The notes under the pieces are model-generated. The model had not been told where the DNA came from. It worked only from the letters and a program-made list of their open reading frames with translations, and searched no databases. Below are positions 33,979-43,154 of a DNA stretch of 64,000 nt, one piece after another (within the stretch, counting starts at the first letter, position 1; every line of letters starts with the position of its first letter). The position numbers and the translations under genes were made by a program. The stretch is from Lachnospiraceae bacterium. Its GTDB lineage: Bacteria > Bacillota > Clostridia > Lachnospirales > Lachnospiraceae. The stretch lies in the NCBI GenBank assembly GCA_016294075.1, contig JAEDCQ010000002.1:248001-312000 (forward strand), written 5' to 3'.

Positions 33979-34740
33979 ATGTGGGAGAGCCGGAAAAAGC
34001 AGATTATGAAGCAGACTGTACTGATAATAGATAATAATATAGAACAATTAGATATTATGACCAAGATAGTTTTGGAAGTAAATGAAAATCTTGAGGTCTA
34101 TACGGTAGACAGTTCAGCGGCAGCATATGAACTGCTGATGGAGGTCACAATCGATGTATTTATTGTGGACGTAGTTCTCAATAGAGATAAGCCGGGAGAC
34201 ACATCCGGCATGCGGTTGATAGAACACATAAGAGAAATACCCAAATATATGCTGACGCCGGTTATCTTTGTTACCGAAGAATCCGATCCGGAGCTGTATG
34301 CTTATTCAGAGCTTAACTGTATCGGATATATTAAGAAGCCGTTTCTTAAAAATGAAATAAAGAAGGTCTTAAAGAAAGCACTTCATTATCGAACTGAGCG
34401 TAATGAGGATAGTACCTTGATTTTTCGTAAGAATGGAATTGTTTATCCGGTAAAAATACGGGATATTGTATATATTGAGAGTGCAGACCATATGATGTAT
34501 GTGCATCTTTGCGATAAAAATACGATTTCGATTCCATATAAAACATACAGTAAGATTTTATATGAAGCGGATGCGGATTGTTTGTTTCAATGCAGCAGAA
34601 GTATTGTAGTTAATAAAAATTATGTGCTGGGAATTGATTTGCCGAACCGCTATATTGTACTGCGGAACGATTTGGGAAAAGTGGATATTGGCAGTACCTA
34701 TCGGAAAAAAGTTATGCAGGAATTCGCACGGCTAAAATAA
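33979..34740 (+). CDS. LytTR-family response regulator
   Basis: A 253-residue regulator with a receiver domain (LIIDNNIEQLD with D18, VFIVDVVLNRD with phospho-acceptor D64, and a conserved Lys in YIKKPF) and a LytTR DNA-binding domain (about 150-253; RKNGIVYPVKIRDIVYIES, FQCSRSIVVNKNYV). LytTR regulators bind direct repeats and often control peptidoglycan, bacteriocin or quorum-sensing genes. GAGG precedes ATG 33979; a second ATG at 34006 is possible. It is divergent from the Spo0A-like regulator with shared Spo0A-type boxes. Confidence 0.85.
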   Translation: MWESRKKQIMKQTVLIIDNNIEQLDIMTKIVLEVNENLEVYTVDSSAAAYELLMEVTIDVFIVDVVLNRDKPGDTSGMRLIEHIREIPKYMLTPVIFVTEESDPELYAYSELNCIGYIKKPFLKNEIKKVLKKALHYRTERNEDSTLIFRKNGIVYPVKIRDIVYIESADHMMYVHLCDKNTISIPYKTYSKILYEADADCLFQCSRSIVVNKNYVLGIDLPNRYIVLRNDLGKVDIGSTYRKKVMQEFARLK

Positions 34741-34772
34741 ATTTTTTAAAAGTTTACTATAATAGAATACTG

Positions 34773-34789
34773 TGTCCTGTAACAGGACA
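34773..34789. promoter_or_regulatory. palindromic operator TGTCCTGTAACAGGACA
   Basis: Two 8-base arms around one central base lie just downstream of a TATAAT-like sequence (34758-34763) and 58 bases before the XRE gene. This is a likely autoregulatory binding site. Confidence 0.55.
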
Positions 34790-34846
34790 TAATCTATAAA
34801 AGAATATAATAAAATAAACGTGTCAAAAACAGATGGAGAAGAGGCT

Positions 34847-35089
34847 ATGGCACGGATTATAGATTATGAAGCGCAGAACATAGTAGGTAATAATGTAAGA
34901 AAATACAGGCTTGAGAGGAACCTAAGCCAGCAGGAACTGTCGGAAAGATTGGAAACATACGCAATTTATATCTGCAGAGGTTCCATTTCAAGGATTGAAG
35001 CCCACCGAAGAACCGTGACAGACTATGAATTAAAAGCATTGGCGGAGGTTCTTAAGGTTTCTGTTGAAGATATGTTTGAACAACAATGA
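34847..35089 (+). CDS. XRE-family HTH transcriptional regulator
   Basis: An 80-residue protein made of a single Cro/CI-type helix-turn-helix: NVRKYRLERNLSQQELSERL, the recognition helix near GSISRIEAHRRTVTDYELKALAEVL, then VSVEDMF. Such small regulators often bind palindromes in their own promoter, and a perfect 17-base palindrome lies upstream at 34773. ATG 34847 is chosen because the family begins near MARIIDYE; the ribosome site GGAGAAGAGG is close. The regulated genes are unknown. Confidence 0.8.
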   Translation: MARIIDYEAQNIVGNNVRKYRLERNLSQQELSERLETYAIYICRGSISRIEAHRRTVTDYELKALAEVLKVSVEDMFEQQ

Positions 35090-35093
35090 AAAT

Positions 35094-35140
35094 ACCCTCG
35101 AATATTATTCGTAAATCGGATAGATATTCGAGGGTTTTAT
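35094..35140 (+). terminator. terminator between convergent genes
   Basis: A 12-bp stem (35094-35105 with 35124-35135) with an 18-base loop is followed by TTTTAT. Confidence 0.75.
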
Positions 35141-35180
35141 TAACATAAGGATGGATTGCGAAGCGAGACATACGTTGTTT

Positions 35181-36068
35181 TTACTCATCCCCTTTATTCT
35201 GCCAGCGGCCGGAAGCACCGCAGGGGAGTATCAGGCCTGTGTCTGTTACAGGGAGACCGATTTCGCCTGCTTCCACACTGCCACCGAACTTGCTTACGAT
35301 AGCAAGGTGAATCATATAGGATAAAACGGCGGGCTGTAGACCGGTTGTATAGGAATTAATAAGGAAAAACAGCGGTCTGTCGGTTAAAATCTTACTTGTC
35401 AATGAAACAAAGGGATAAATGGAATCCTCAATTTTCCAGATTTCGCCCTTCGGTCCTCTTCCATAGGAAGGCGGGTCCATAATGATGGCATCGTATTGGT
35501 TGCCGCGGCGGATTTCACGCTCAACAAACTTTACACAGTCATCCACAAGCCAGCGGATGGGTTTGTCTGAAAGCCCGGAAACCGCTGCATTCTCTTTTGC
35601 CCAGGTAACCATTCCCTTAGAGGCATCTACATGTGTTACATGTGCCCCCGCATTTGCAGCAGCAAGTGTTGCACCGCCTGTGTAGGCAAATAAATTGAGA
35701 ACTTTTATTTGTCTGCCGGGTTCTTTTTTTAATGCATCACGGATAATTGCAGAAAACCAATCCCAGTTTGCAGCTTGTTCCGGAAAAAGTCCGGTATGTT
35801 TAAAACTGAAAGGCTTTAAACGGAAGGTAAGATTCTGATAATGTATTTCCCACTCTTTTGGCAGATTAAAAAATTCCCATTCGCCGCCACCCTTATTGCT
35901 GCGGTGATAATGGCCGTTCATTTTATGCCAGCCGGGATTTTCTTTTTGACTCTCCCAGATAACCTGGGGATCGGGACGGACAAGGATATAATCGCCCCAT
36001 CGCTCGAGTTTTTCACCGTCGGAGGTATCCAATACTTCGTAATCTTTCCAATTGTCGGCAATCCACAT
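35181..36068 (-). CDS. class I SAM-dependent methyltransferase, RlmI/RlmK-like
   Basis: The 295-residue protein has the SAM-binding LNLFAYTGGAT (motif I), HVDASKGMVTWAKENA (motif II) and DPPSYGRG (motif IV, as in RlmI/RlmK-type 23S rRNA methyltransferases). The usual N-terminal PUA domain of RlmI is not clearly present; residues 1-90 form a beta-rich region instead (MWIADNWKDYEVLDT...). It likely methylates rRNA, but the target base is unknown. It is a single gene on the minus strand, convergent with the XRE gene, and unrelated to the glycan operons. Confidence 0.8.
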   Translation of the reverse strand: MWIADNWKDYEVLDTSDGEKLERWGDYILVRPDPQVIWESQKENPGWHKMNGHYHRSNKGGGEWEFFNLPKEWEIHYQNLTFRLKPFSFKHTGLFPEQAANWDWFSAIIRDALKKEPGRQIKVLNLFAYTGGATLAAANAGAHVTHVDASKGMVTWAKENAAVSGLSDKPIRWLVDDCVKFVEREIRRGNQYDAIIMDPPSYGRGPKGEIWKIEDSIYPFVSLTSKILTDRPLFFLINSYTTGLQPAVLSYMIHLAIVSKFGGSVEAGEIGLPVTDTGLILPCGASGRWQNKGDE

Positions 36069-36180
36069 AAGTTTTTCCTCGCACTTTTTCGTTTTTTCGG
36101 ATATAGTGTATCATAGATGAAGAGAAAAAGGGAATAGATTTTACCAAAAAGAAAAAGGTTGAAAAGCAAAGGTGTAAACG

Positions 36181-37080
36181 ATGAAGCGAGTTCTTACAAT
36201 GACAATGAATCCCTGTATTGACAGGACACTGTTTTTCTCACATTTTCGGTCGGGAGAGACAAATTATGTGGATAAAGTAATTGAGGAAGCCGCCGGAAAG
36301 GGAATAAATGCAGCAGTAGCCTTAGCACATATTCATGTGCCGGTCAAAGCAATGGGCTTTGCGTATAAAGAAAATGCAAACAGCTTATATGAAAAGCTGA
36401 ACGCAGAACAGATTCCGTATGAATTTGTAGAACTGGAAGGGAAAATGCGTGTCAATCAGAAGCTTTTTGACAAATCCTGCATGGAGATGACAGAATGCAA
36501 TGAACGTGGCAGGGAGGTAAGCCGTGAGGATGTGGAAAAGCTTCTAAAGTTACTGCAAAATGAACTTAGGGAAGCCTCTGTATTAGTACTTGGCGGTTCC
36601 GTGCCGCCGGGTGCAGAGGATACGATATATGCGCGCATGATTCATATGGCAAAAGAGGCTGGTGTTTTAACTGTATTGGATGCTTCGGGAAAACTGATGA
36701 GAGAGGGAATAAAGGAAAAGCCGTACCTGATTAAGCCCAATCTGGAAGAATTCATTGACTCTTTTTTATATGAAGAAACAGAGAAGGTTACAGAAGAAAA
36801 AATAGAGAAAACAGCAATGCAACTGGTAACGGAAGGAATAGAAAATGTTTGTATTTCGCTTGGAAAAGAAGGCATGCTGTTGGTAAATCATGACGGAGCA
36901 TGGAAATATCCCGCAATCGAAACAGAGGTAAAAAGCCTACAGGGAGCCGGAGATGCAATGGTGGCAGGACTCTGCAAGGCAATTTATGAAAATAAAAAAG
37001 ATAAAATGGCAGAATATGCCCTCAGAATGGCTGCATCCACAATCAGCTTAGAGGGCTCGAGGATGGGGTATCTGGATTAG
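36181..37080 (+). CDS. PfkB-family sugar kinase, 1-phosphofructokinase-like
   Basis: The 299-residue kinase has the FruK/LacC layout: TMTMNPCIDRTL at the N-terminus, AAGKGINAAVALAHI, VLVLGGSVPPGA, and the anion-hole/catalytic LQGAGDAMVAG (Asp near 259). These enzymes phosphorylate fructose-1-phosphate or tagatose-6-phosphate with ATP in the cytosol. AAAGGTG lies upstream of ATG 36181. No transporter or regulator of fructose uptake is next to it. Its 3' end overlaps the stop of the convergent acyltransferase by four bases. Confidence 0.8.
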   Translation: MKRVLTMTMNPCIDRTLFFSHFRSGETNYVDKVIEEAAGKGINAAVALAHIHVPVKAMGFAYKENANSLYEKLNAEQIPYEFVELEGKMRVNQKLFDKSCMEMTECNERGREVSREDVEKLLKLLQNELREASVLVLGGSVPPGAEDTIYARMIHMAKEAGVLTVLDASGKLMREGIKEKPYLIKPNLEEFIDSFLYEETEKVTEEKIEKTAMQLVTEGIENVCISLGKEGMLLVNHDGAWKYPAIETEVKSLQGAGDAMVAGLCKAIYENKKDKMAEYALRMAASTISLEGSRMGYLD

Positions 37081-38165
37081 TTCTTTCTGCCAATTTTTTC
37101 TCCGATAAAGGAAATTGCAAGCGGAAGCGCAAGCCCGGCTGCAAGGTACAGCCATTTGATTTCATTCATACCATCGGGAAGAAAAACATAATAGATATCC
37201 GTAGTAAAAAGTGAAAAATCAAAGTCGGCAAAACGCGCACTTACAAATGAAAGGGCGGCAAATACACAGTTTATCAGGAAAAAGCCGAATAAATGGTGCA
37301 TCATGACAGAAAATGTATGTGTGCCGAGATACATAATAAAACGGCTTTTCTTTAAAAGCGGAGTCATTTCCCTTGCAATGCGCAGCCAGAATGCAATACC
37401 GGATACAGTGGTTAAGTACGGCAGAAAGACAGAATGCGAAAAGCCGGTAACCCATACTGCGCTAAAGGAAATCAGACCATAGCTTGTAAAGACAATAATA
37501 AACTGAATAAGCAGAAGAACCGGAAAATATATATAATTGGGAAGTGTATCTCTGCTTTCCAATTTTTCTTTATACAGACGGCCAAACTGGAAAGAGGGGG
37601 CCATCAGCATAATACGCCCGGGAAGCTTATAATAATCATATACGCTGCCGCGTTTAGCAAGATAAACAGCAGTAATTCCGATTATCAGATATAGAACCGT
37701 GATGACATACTCATTACGGATTTTTAACATGGAGAGGATCTTTCGTCCGAAGATATTGCATAACTCTACCAGAAACAACGCAGGAACAAACCAGGAGGCT
37801 GCCTGATACATAAACTGATGTCCGGACAAAAAAGGAGCAATAAACAGAGTATAGAGGCTGATATCTTCCCCAATCTGCATACCCGCCCTATGTAAGCCTG
37901 CAGCCAAAAATCCGTATACGATATTCCAGATAAAATATGGCACCATCAGATGCAGAAATTTTCTTTTTATATAAGCAAAAATATGATTTTCATCTTCTGT
38001 TTTATAGAAATATCCTGAGATAAACAGAAACAGCATAACATGGAAGGAATAATATGGAAATAAACCGCCAATCGAAAGCAGGGAAAAGTCAAGATGTCCC
38101 AGAAGAATCAACAGGATTCCGATTGCAGATAGTATAACAAAGGTTTCGTTTCGCTGTTTGCTCAT
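37077..38165 (-). CDS. acyltransferase family 3 membrane protein
   Basis: A 362-residue polytopic protein with about ten membrane helices. It begins with a short tail and ILLILLGHLDFSL, whose Gly-His is typical of acyltransferase 3 (OafA/NodX type), then FHVMLFLFISGYFY and RKFLHLMVPYFIWN, as in family members that O-acetylate surface sugars. It follows the SGNH gene by 20 bases on the minus strand, so the two are likely co-transcribed and work together (compare OafA-type fusions of AT3 and SGNH domains). Confidence 0.8.
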   Translation of the reverse strand: MSKQRNETFVILSAIGILLILLGHLDFSLLSIGGLFPYYSFHVMLFLFISGYFYKTEDENHIFAYIKRKFLHLMVPYFIWNIVYGFLAAGLHRAGMQIGEDISLYTLFIAPFLSGHQFMYQAASWFVPALFLVELCNIFGRKILSMLKIRNEYVITVLYLIIGITAVYLAKRGSVYDYYKLPGRIMLMAPSFQFGRLYKEKLESRDTLPNYIYFPVLLLIQFIIVFTSYGLISFSAVWVTGFSHSVFLPYLTTVSGIAFWLRIAREMTPLLKKSRFIMYLGTHTFSVMMHHLFGFFLINCVFAALSFVSARFADFDFSLFTTDIYYVFLPDGMNEIKWLYLAAGLALPLAISFIGEKIGRKN

Positions 38166-38185
38166 CTTAAGTACCTGCCTTTGGT

Positions 38186-39220
38186 TTAGTCGTTTAACAC
38201 AATTAACTTGCTGATACGGTCGGCAATTGCATTGCAGCCGGCTTCGTTTAAATGATAATCATCAACCAGATATTTATCGCGGTTTTCTACATTTATTACT
38301 CCGAAATACGTGTCAATAAATGAGATACCGCATGAAATGGCAACATTTGCCTCATGACCGAGATAATCCGATAAAGTACCGTTTCCTAAATCGTGAATAT
38401 CGCCATCCACATAGTAATCGTCAATTGTCTTGCCGCATGCCGGAATAGATAATACCACAATACGGATGTAAGGATATTTCTCCTGAATCATTTTGACAGA
38501 GGCCTGCAGGGAACCGGTAAAGGTTAAAAGATTAGTCGGGTCATTTGGGTCCATAACCGGCCGTAAATCCGTATAATCGGAAATGTCGTACATAATGACA
38601 ACCATATCTGCTTTTGATAAATCGACAGTCTTTAAATAATCTGCCTTTGCTTTTATTTCATCGGAAAGCCTTGAAGCAGCAGTATCCACCATCGTAAAAT
38701 CACCGTTTACAAGAGCATTGGTAACGTGATAAAGGCTTAAACCGTCTTCCGGAAAATCCTCGGCATTATATTCCGTATATTTTACGGATTGGTAGGAATC
38801 CGGGAAAGAAACATTAATTACATCCGCGTTGTATCGCTCTTTGATTGCCTTCGCAAGACGGTTATCCGCTCCGTTATCGGCAAAAGTGGAATTACCGAAA
38901 CAAAATATGGTGGTAGTGTTATCATCGGGTTTTCCCTCTAACTGGGTACTGTTAAGAGGCTGAATATAATCAAGCGGTTCCGTATCAAATTCGGAATTAT
39001 CTTCATTGGGGTCATAGCCGGATTCAACGCCCCGGTTCCAAAGTATCAGACGAATTGCGGCAAAGAGAAACAAAAGTCCGATAATCGCAAAAAATATGAT
39101 ATGTCCGTTCCATTTTTTTCTTCCGGAAGCTTCCTCTTCTTTTTTCTCTTCATTGAATTCTTCAAATAATTCTTCGTCAAATTCATTTTCACTAAATTCT
39201 TCTATATTATTATTGCTCAT
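38186..39220 (-). CDS. membrane-anchored SGNH hydrolase-like protein
   Basis: A 344-residue protein with an acidic cytoplasmic N-terminus (10-30), one membrane helix (40-60) and an extracytoplasmic SGNH domain: block I CFGNSTF (S111, with GNS in place of GDS), MYDISDYTD, and block V D320-D-Y-H323-L. With the AT3 protein downstream it forms a split version of OafA-like O-acetyltransferases. ATG 39220 has AAGGAG nine bases upstream; a TTG start at 39229 is less likely. The 225-base gap to the divergent Dlt-like operon holds only AT-rich sequence. Confidence 0.75.
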   Translation of the reverse strand: MSNNNIEEFSENEFDEELFEEFNEEKKEEEASGRKKWNGHIIFFAIIGLLFLFAAIRLILWNRGVESGYDPNEDNSEFDTEPLDYIQPLNSTQLEGKPDDNTTTIFCFGNSTFADNGADNRLAKAIKERYNADVINVSFPDSYQSVKYTEYNAEDFPEDGLSLYHVTNALVNGDFTMVDTAASRLSDEIKAKADYLKTVDLSKADMVVIMYDISDYTDLRPVMDPNDPTNLLTFTGSLQASVKMIQEKYPYIRIVVLSIPACGKTIDDYYVDGDIHDLGNGTLSDYLGHEANVAISCGISFIDTYFGVINVENRDKYLVDDYHLNEAGCNAIADRISKLIVLND

Positions 39221-39445
39221 GAGAAACAACTCCTTGTCTTTTCGTTTTTCCTACAGTAATATTATACATGATGTATTCTTTATGTCTATTGTAACCAAAT
39301 TTTTAAAGTCTCACAATGTTTTTAAAAAGAATAAAAAAGAATCTTAATAAAATCTTCCATTATTTTTGCAGGAAATATATTTATAATAAGAACGGATAGT
39401 CTGTGAAGGATGATATATGGAGGCAGGGATAAGAACGGAGGGTGT

Positions 39446-39829
39446 ATGAAGCAGACGCAATGGTGGAAAAACATTATTATATTGCAGGCAGTAGTGGTTG
39501 TGTATACCTTAAGCAGTGTTGTTGCAAAATTTGCAACAGGTAAGGAATTATTTTCGCTCCCATTCTTTCTGTTTTACGGTCTGGAGCTTGTAATTCTGGG
39601 CATCTATGCCATTTTATGGCAGCAGATGATAAAAAGATTTGATTTGTCGATTGCCTATGCCAACCGTGCAATGGCACTTTTGTGGTCCGCAGTCTGGGCT
39701 GTCGTTTTGTTTCATGAAAATTTAAGCGGTAAACAGATAGCGGGAATTCTTCTTGTAATTTTGGGAACGATGATTGTTAATACGCAGCAACCCCAAAAAG
39801 AAAATAAAAAAGAGGAGGAAGCTGCATGA
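39446..39829 (+). CDS. half-size EamA/SMR-like transporter, subunit 1
   Basis: A 127-residue protein with four membrane helices (IIILQAVVVVYTLSSVVAKF; FLFYGLELVILGIYAILW; YANRAMALLWSAVWAVVLF; GKQIAGILLVILGTMIV), the layout of SMR and ArnE/ArnF proteins. Its stop overlaps the next half-size gene by four bases (ATGA), so the two likely form a heterodimer, as ArnE/ArnF does when it flips undecaprenyl-phosphate-linked aminoarabinose. It is the first gene of the Dlt-like operon. CGGAGGG precedes ATG 39446. The substrate may be a lipid-linked sugar or building block for the operon's product. Confidence 0.75.
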   Translation: MKQTQWWKNIIILQAVVVVYTLSSVVAKFATGKELFSLPFFLFYGLELVILGIYAILWQQMIKRFDLSIAYANRAMALLWSAVWAVVLFHENLSGKQIAGILLVILGTMIVNTQQPQKENKKEEEAA

Positions 39830-40161
39830 ACGGATTTTACCTGTTAGGGATTGTATCGGTTACAATTGCTTCTTTTTCACAGATTCTGTTAAAAAAGGGT
39901 GCAATGAAGAAGTATGATTCTTTTATCCGGGAATATCTGAACGTTTTTGTACTCAGCGGATACTTTCTGATGTTTGCCTCTGTTTTTCTGACGATGATTG
40001 TATATCGCGGCATGGATTTTATGAATGTGCCCGTTTTGGAAGCAATCGGTTATGTGTTGGTGCCGGTTCTGTCCTATTTATTTTTTAAAGAGGGCCTGAC
40101 GCGGAAAAAAATAATGGGAATTGCTTGCATTTTGGCGGGAATTTTTGTTTACTATGCGTAG
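39826..40161 (+). CDS. half-size EamA/SMR-like transporter, subunit 2
   Basis: A 111-residue protein with four membrane helices (LGIVSVTIASFSQILLKKG, LNVFVLSGYFLMFASVFLT, VPVLEAIGYVLVPVLSYLFF, IMGIACILAGIFVYY). It resembles ArnF/EmrE-type proteins; SQILLKKGA is typical. It is coupled to subunit 1 and is followed 12 bases later by the adenylating enzyme. Confidence 0.75.
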   Translation: MNGFYLLGIVSVTIASFSQILLKKGAMKKYDSFIREYLNVFVLSGYFLMFASVFLTMIVYRGMDFMNVPVLEAIGYVLVPVLSYLFFKEGLTRKKIMGIACILAGIFVYYA

Positions 40162-40172
40162 GAGGACTGAGT

Positions 40173-41693
40173 ATGTATATTAATGTTTTGGAAATATTGG
40201 AAGACAGTGCAAAAAAATATCCCGATAAGATTGCACTGAAGGATGCAGAGCATGAGATTACGTATACAGAATTAGTTAAACAGGCAAAACAGATTGCTTC
40301 TTTTATTATGAAAAAAGGAGAGTGGCAAAGCACTCCGGTGGCAGTCTGCATTGACCGTAATATAGAGAGTATCATTTTGTTTTTGGGAATTGTATACAGC
40401 GGTAATTTTTATGTTCCGCTGGACGTCAATATGCCGGCAGAAAGAGTTTCTCTTATTTTAGAGGACTTAAAGCCCCGTCTTTTACTTGCTTCAAAAAATC
40501 AGGAATTGGAAGGATATGAATGCATTCCGTATGAACAATGCTTTTTGGAAGAAATTTTGGAAAAAGAATTACAGGCAGTACGGGAACGCATGATTGATAC
40601 CGACCCGCTGTATGCCATTTTTACTTCCGGTTCGACAGGAAAACCGAAGGGAGTATTAGTCAGCCACCGCAGCGTAATTGATTTGGTAGAGCAGTTTCGT
40701 ATTACATTTCCGTTTCCGAAGGAGCCGGTATTCGGTAATCAGGCCCCGTTTGATTTTGATGTTTCCGTAAAGGATATCTATAACAGTCTGATGCTTGGCG
40801 GAACGGTAGTGGTTATTCCGAAGCAGTGCTTTTCCATGCCGCTTAAATTAATCGAGTATTTAAACGAACAGCGTATAAATACCATTATCTGGGCAGTATC
40901 GGCTATGCGCATTGTTGAGAATTTTAAGACATTTGCAAAAGCCGTTCCGAAATATTTACAGTTAGTCATGTTTTCCGGTGAGATTATGCCGGTCCGTGTG
41001 CTTAATTATTGGCGTTCTTATGTGAATGCACATTATGTAAACTTGTATGGACCGACGGAAATTACCTGTAACTGCAGCTATTATCTGATTGACAGGGAGT
41101 TTGAAGCAGAGGAGTCCCTTCCAATCGGCAAAGCATTCCGCAATACGGAAATCTTTTTGTTAAATCAGGAAAACAATACGGTAATCCGGGAGCAAAATGT
41201 TCAGGGAGAAATCTGTGTACGTGGCAGCTGCCTTGCACTCGGATATTATAAGGATGAAGAAAAAACAGCAAAAGCCTTTGCACAGACACCGGTGCATGCT
41301 TTTTATCCGGAAAAGATTTACCATACGGGAGATATGGGATATTATAATGACAGAGGCGAGCTGATGTTTGCTTCCCGTATGGATTATCAGATTAAGCATA
41401 TGGGACATCGCATCGAATTGGGAGAGATTGAGGTTGTCATCAACGCAGTAGAGGGGATTGATGCTGCAGTCTGCGTGTTTGACACAAAGCATGAAAAGAT
41501 TGTATTGTGTTATCAGTGTAATGCAGAAAATGTAGACGCAGCCGCTATGAAAACCCGGATTGTGGATAAGCTTAAAAGCAGACTTCCGAAATTTATGTGG
41601 CCGAACCGATATGAGTATTATGAAAAACTGCCGTTAAATAAAAACGGTAAAATAGACCGTGTTGCGCTGCGGCGCATATATGAAGAGAGTTAG
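40173..41693 (+). CDS. amino-acid adenylating enzyme, DltA-like
   Basis: A 506-residue stand-alone adenylation domain. Motif A3 is FTSGSTGKPKG (150-160), A4 FDFDVSVKDIY (D196 in the amino-group-binding position), A5 NLYGPTE (290-296), A7/A8 YHTGDMGYY... and GHRIELGEIE, and A10 NKNGKID (K493). It would activate an amino acid with ATP and load it on the carrier protein encoded next. FDFDVSVKD and MFSGEIMPV closely follow DltA, but the DltA segment I recall as FCGEVLP has Ser in place of Cys, so the substrate may differ from D-alanine. AGGAGG precedes ATG 40173. Confidence 0.85.
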   Translation: MYINVLEILEDSAKKYPDKIALKDAEHEITYTELVKQAKQIASFIMKKGEWQSTPVAVCIDRNIESIILFLGIVYSGNFYVPLDVNMPAERVSLILEDLKPRLLLASKNQELEGYECIPYEQCFLEEILEKELQAVRERMIDTDPLYAIFTSGSTGKPKGVLVSHRSVIDLVEQFRITFPFPKEPVFGNQAPFDFDVSVKDIYNSLMLGGTVVVIPKQCFSMPLKLIEYLNEQRINTIIWAVSAMRIVENFKTFAKAVPKYLQLVMFSGEIMPVRVLNYWRSYVNAHYVNLYGPTEITCNCSYYLIDREFEAEESLPIGKAFRNTEIFLLNQENNTVIREQNVQGEICVRGSCLALGYYKDEEKTAKAFAQTPVHAFYPEKIYHTGDMGYYNDRGELMFASRMDYQIKHMGHRIELGEIEVVINAVEGIDAAVCVFDTKHEKIVLCYQCNAENVDAAAMKTRIVDKLKSRLPKFMWPNRYEYYEKLPLNKNGKIDRVALRRIYEES

Positions 41694-41707
41694 AAGGAGA
41701 AAAGAAG

Positions 41708-41935
41708 ATGGATGAATTAAAACAAATTTTAGAAGAAATAAGACCGGATATTGATTTTAAAAAGGAAACAAGTTTGATTGATGACGGAGTTTTGGATTCC
41801 TTTGACATTATTTCCATTGTGGGTGAGTTGAATATGACCTATGATATTGAAATTAATGTAGAAGATTTGCTGCCTGAGAATTTTAATTCCATGGAAGCAA
41901 TCTATGAATTAGTCTGCAAGCTGCAGGAAGAATAA
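41708..41935 (+). CDS. acyl/aminoacyl carrier protein, DltC-like
   Basis: The 75-residue carrier protein contains DDGVLDSFDIISIV, in which S31 would carry the phosphopantetheine arm. DltC has the same length and a similar acidic profile. It would receive the aminoacyl group from the adenylating enzyme 14 bases upstream and present it to the decarboxylase and/or the MBOAT. AGAAGGAG precedes ATG 41708. Confidence 0.85.
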   Translation: MDELKQILEEIRPDIDFKKETSLIDDGVLDSFDIISIVGELNMTYDIEINVEDLLPENFNSMEAIYELVCKLQEE

Positions 41936-41952
41936 TAAGCGGGGAACCGGGA

Positions 41953-43137
41953 ATGGACAGCAGACAGATAGAGGCATTATTAAAACAGAAAAAAATCGTA
42001 ACACCTTCTTATATATGGGATACGGATGTATTACGTGCACATGTGGAGAATATGAAAAATATAGTGTGTGATACAGCCGGGCTTTGCTATGCCATGAAAG
42101 CCAATCCGTTTTTAATCACTGAATTTAAGGATATGGTGGATAAAATAGAGGTCTGCTCCCCCGGGGAATTACAGATATGTATGAAACACAAAATTCCGGG
42201 AAGTAAGATTATTTTTTCCGGAGTGAATAAAACAAAAGAAGATGTGGAAGCGGCATTTGAATATGGCGTGGCTGTTATGACGATAGAATCCCGGAAGCAT
42301 TTTTTGCTTATTCGGGAATATTGTGAAAAGCATAAAGTGCAGGCGGATGTGTATCTTCGTCTTACAAGCGGCTCCCAGTTTGGAATGGATGCGGAAGAAA
42401 TTGAAAAAATCATAGCAGAAAGAGAAAACTATCCGTATATTCATATCTGCGGCATTCATTTTTTCTCCGGTACGCAGAAGAAAAAAACGGATAAGCATAA
42501 ACAGGAATTGGATGAGCTTGATGCATTTATGCTTAAACTGCAGAAGAAGTATGAGCTTAGTAATCTGACATTAGAGTATGGTGCGGGACTTGCAGCGCCT
42601 TATTTTGAAGGAGAAGATTTTGACAGTCCGTATAAGGACTTAGAGGAGCTGGCTGAATATATCAAACAGAAAAATGCCTCCTACCGCCCTGTATTGGAGC
42701 TGGGGCGCTTTTTTGCATACTCCTGCGGTGTTTATCTTACAAAAGTGGAAGAGGTAAAGTGTAATAAAGGTCATTCCTATGTTCTGGTAGACGGAGGAAT
42801 CCACCAGTTGAATTATTACGGACAGAATATGGCGATGCGCATACCGAAGATGGAGCTTCTTTCGGACAATGAAAGCGGCGGGACACAGGAAAGTACCATA
42901 TGTGGGTCTTTATGTACTGTTGCAGATGTACTTGTGCGTAAATGGAGCGGTCCGCTGCCAAAAGAGGGTGACGTATTTGCTTTTTATAATGCGGGTTCCT
43001 ATTCCGTTACGGAAGCACCTGCTTTATTTTTAAGCCGGAAGCTGCCGGCAGTTTACCGTTGCGGAGAGGAAAATAAAATAGAGGTGCTGAGGACTCAAGA
43101 TGAGTCTTATGTTCACAATCTTGGAATCGGTGAATAG
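41953..43137 (+). CDS. PLP-dependent group IV decarboxylase
   Basis: A 394-residue enzyme of the diaminopimelate/ornithine decarboxylase fold III family: CYAMKANP with the PLP lysine K49, EVCSPGEL, GIHFFSGTQ, LEYGAGLAAPYF, ELGRFF, VDGGIHQL and the active-site CGSLCTVADVL. It is not a standard lysA (LysA usually has HIHIGSQ and GPLCES). It lies between a carrier protein and an MBOAT, where the canonical dlt operon has nothing similar. Decarboxylases of this type next to AMP ligases and carrier proteins act on carrier-bound amino acids in some pathways (for example aspartyl to beta-alanyl in macrolactam synthesis), and similar triads occur in exosortase-linked EPS clusters. Confidence 0.8.
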   Translation: MDSRQIEALLKQKKIVTPSYIWDTDVLRAHVENMKNIVCDTAGLCYAMKANPFLITEFKDMVDKIEVCSPGELQICMKHKIPGSKIIFSGVNKTKEDVEAAFEYGVAVMTIESRKHFLLIREYCEKHKVQADVYLRLTSGSQFGMDAEEIEKIIAERENYPYIHICGIHFFSGTQKKKTDKHKQELDELDAFMLKLQKKYELSNLTLEYGAGLAAPYFEGEDFDSPYKDLEELAEYIKQKNASYRPVLELGRFFAYSCGVYLTKVEEVKCNKGHSYVLVDGGIHQLNYYGQNMAMRIPKMELLSDNESGGTQESTICGSLCTVADVLVRKWSGPLPKEGDVFAFYNAGSYSVTEAPALFLSRKLPAVYRCGEENKIEVLRTQDESYVHNLGIGE

Positions 43138-43154
43138 ATTTTTGGGGAATTGAT

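Noticed and set aside
41953..43137. Ordinary lysA (diaminopimelate decarboxylase) of lysine synthesis
   Set aside because: Key LysA segments differ (GIHFFSGTQ, CGSLCT) and the gene is embedded between carrier-protein and MBOAT genes. Dual use cannot be fully excluded.
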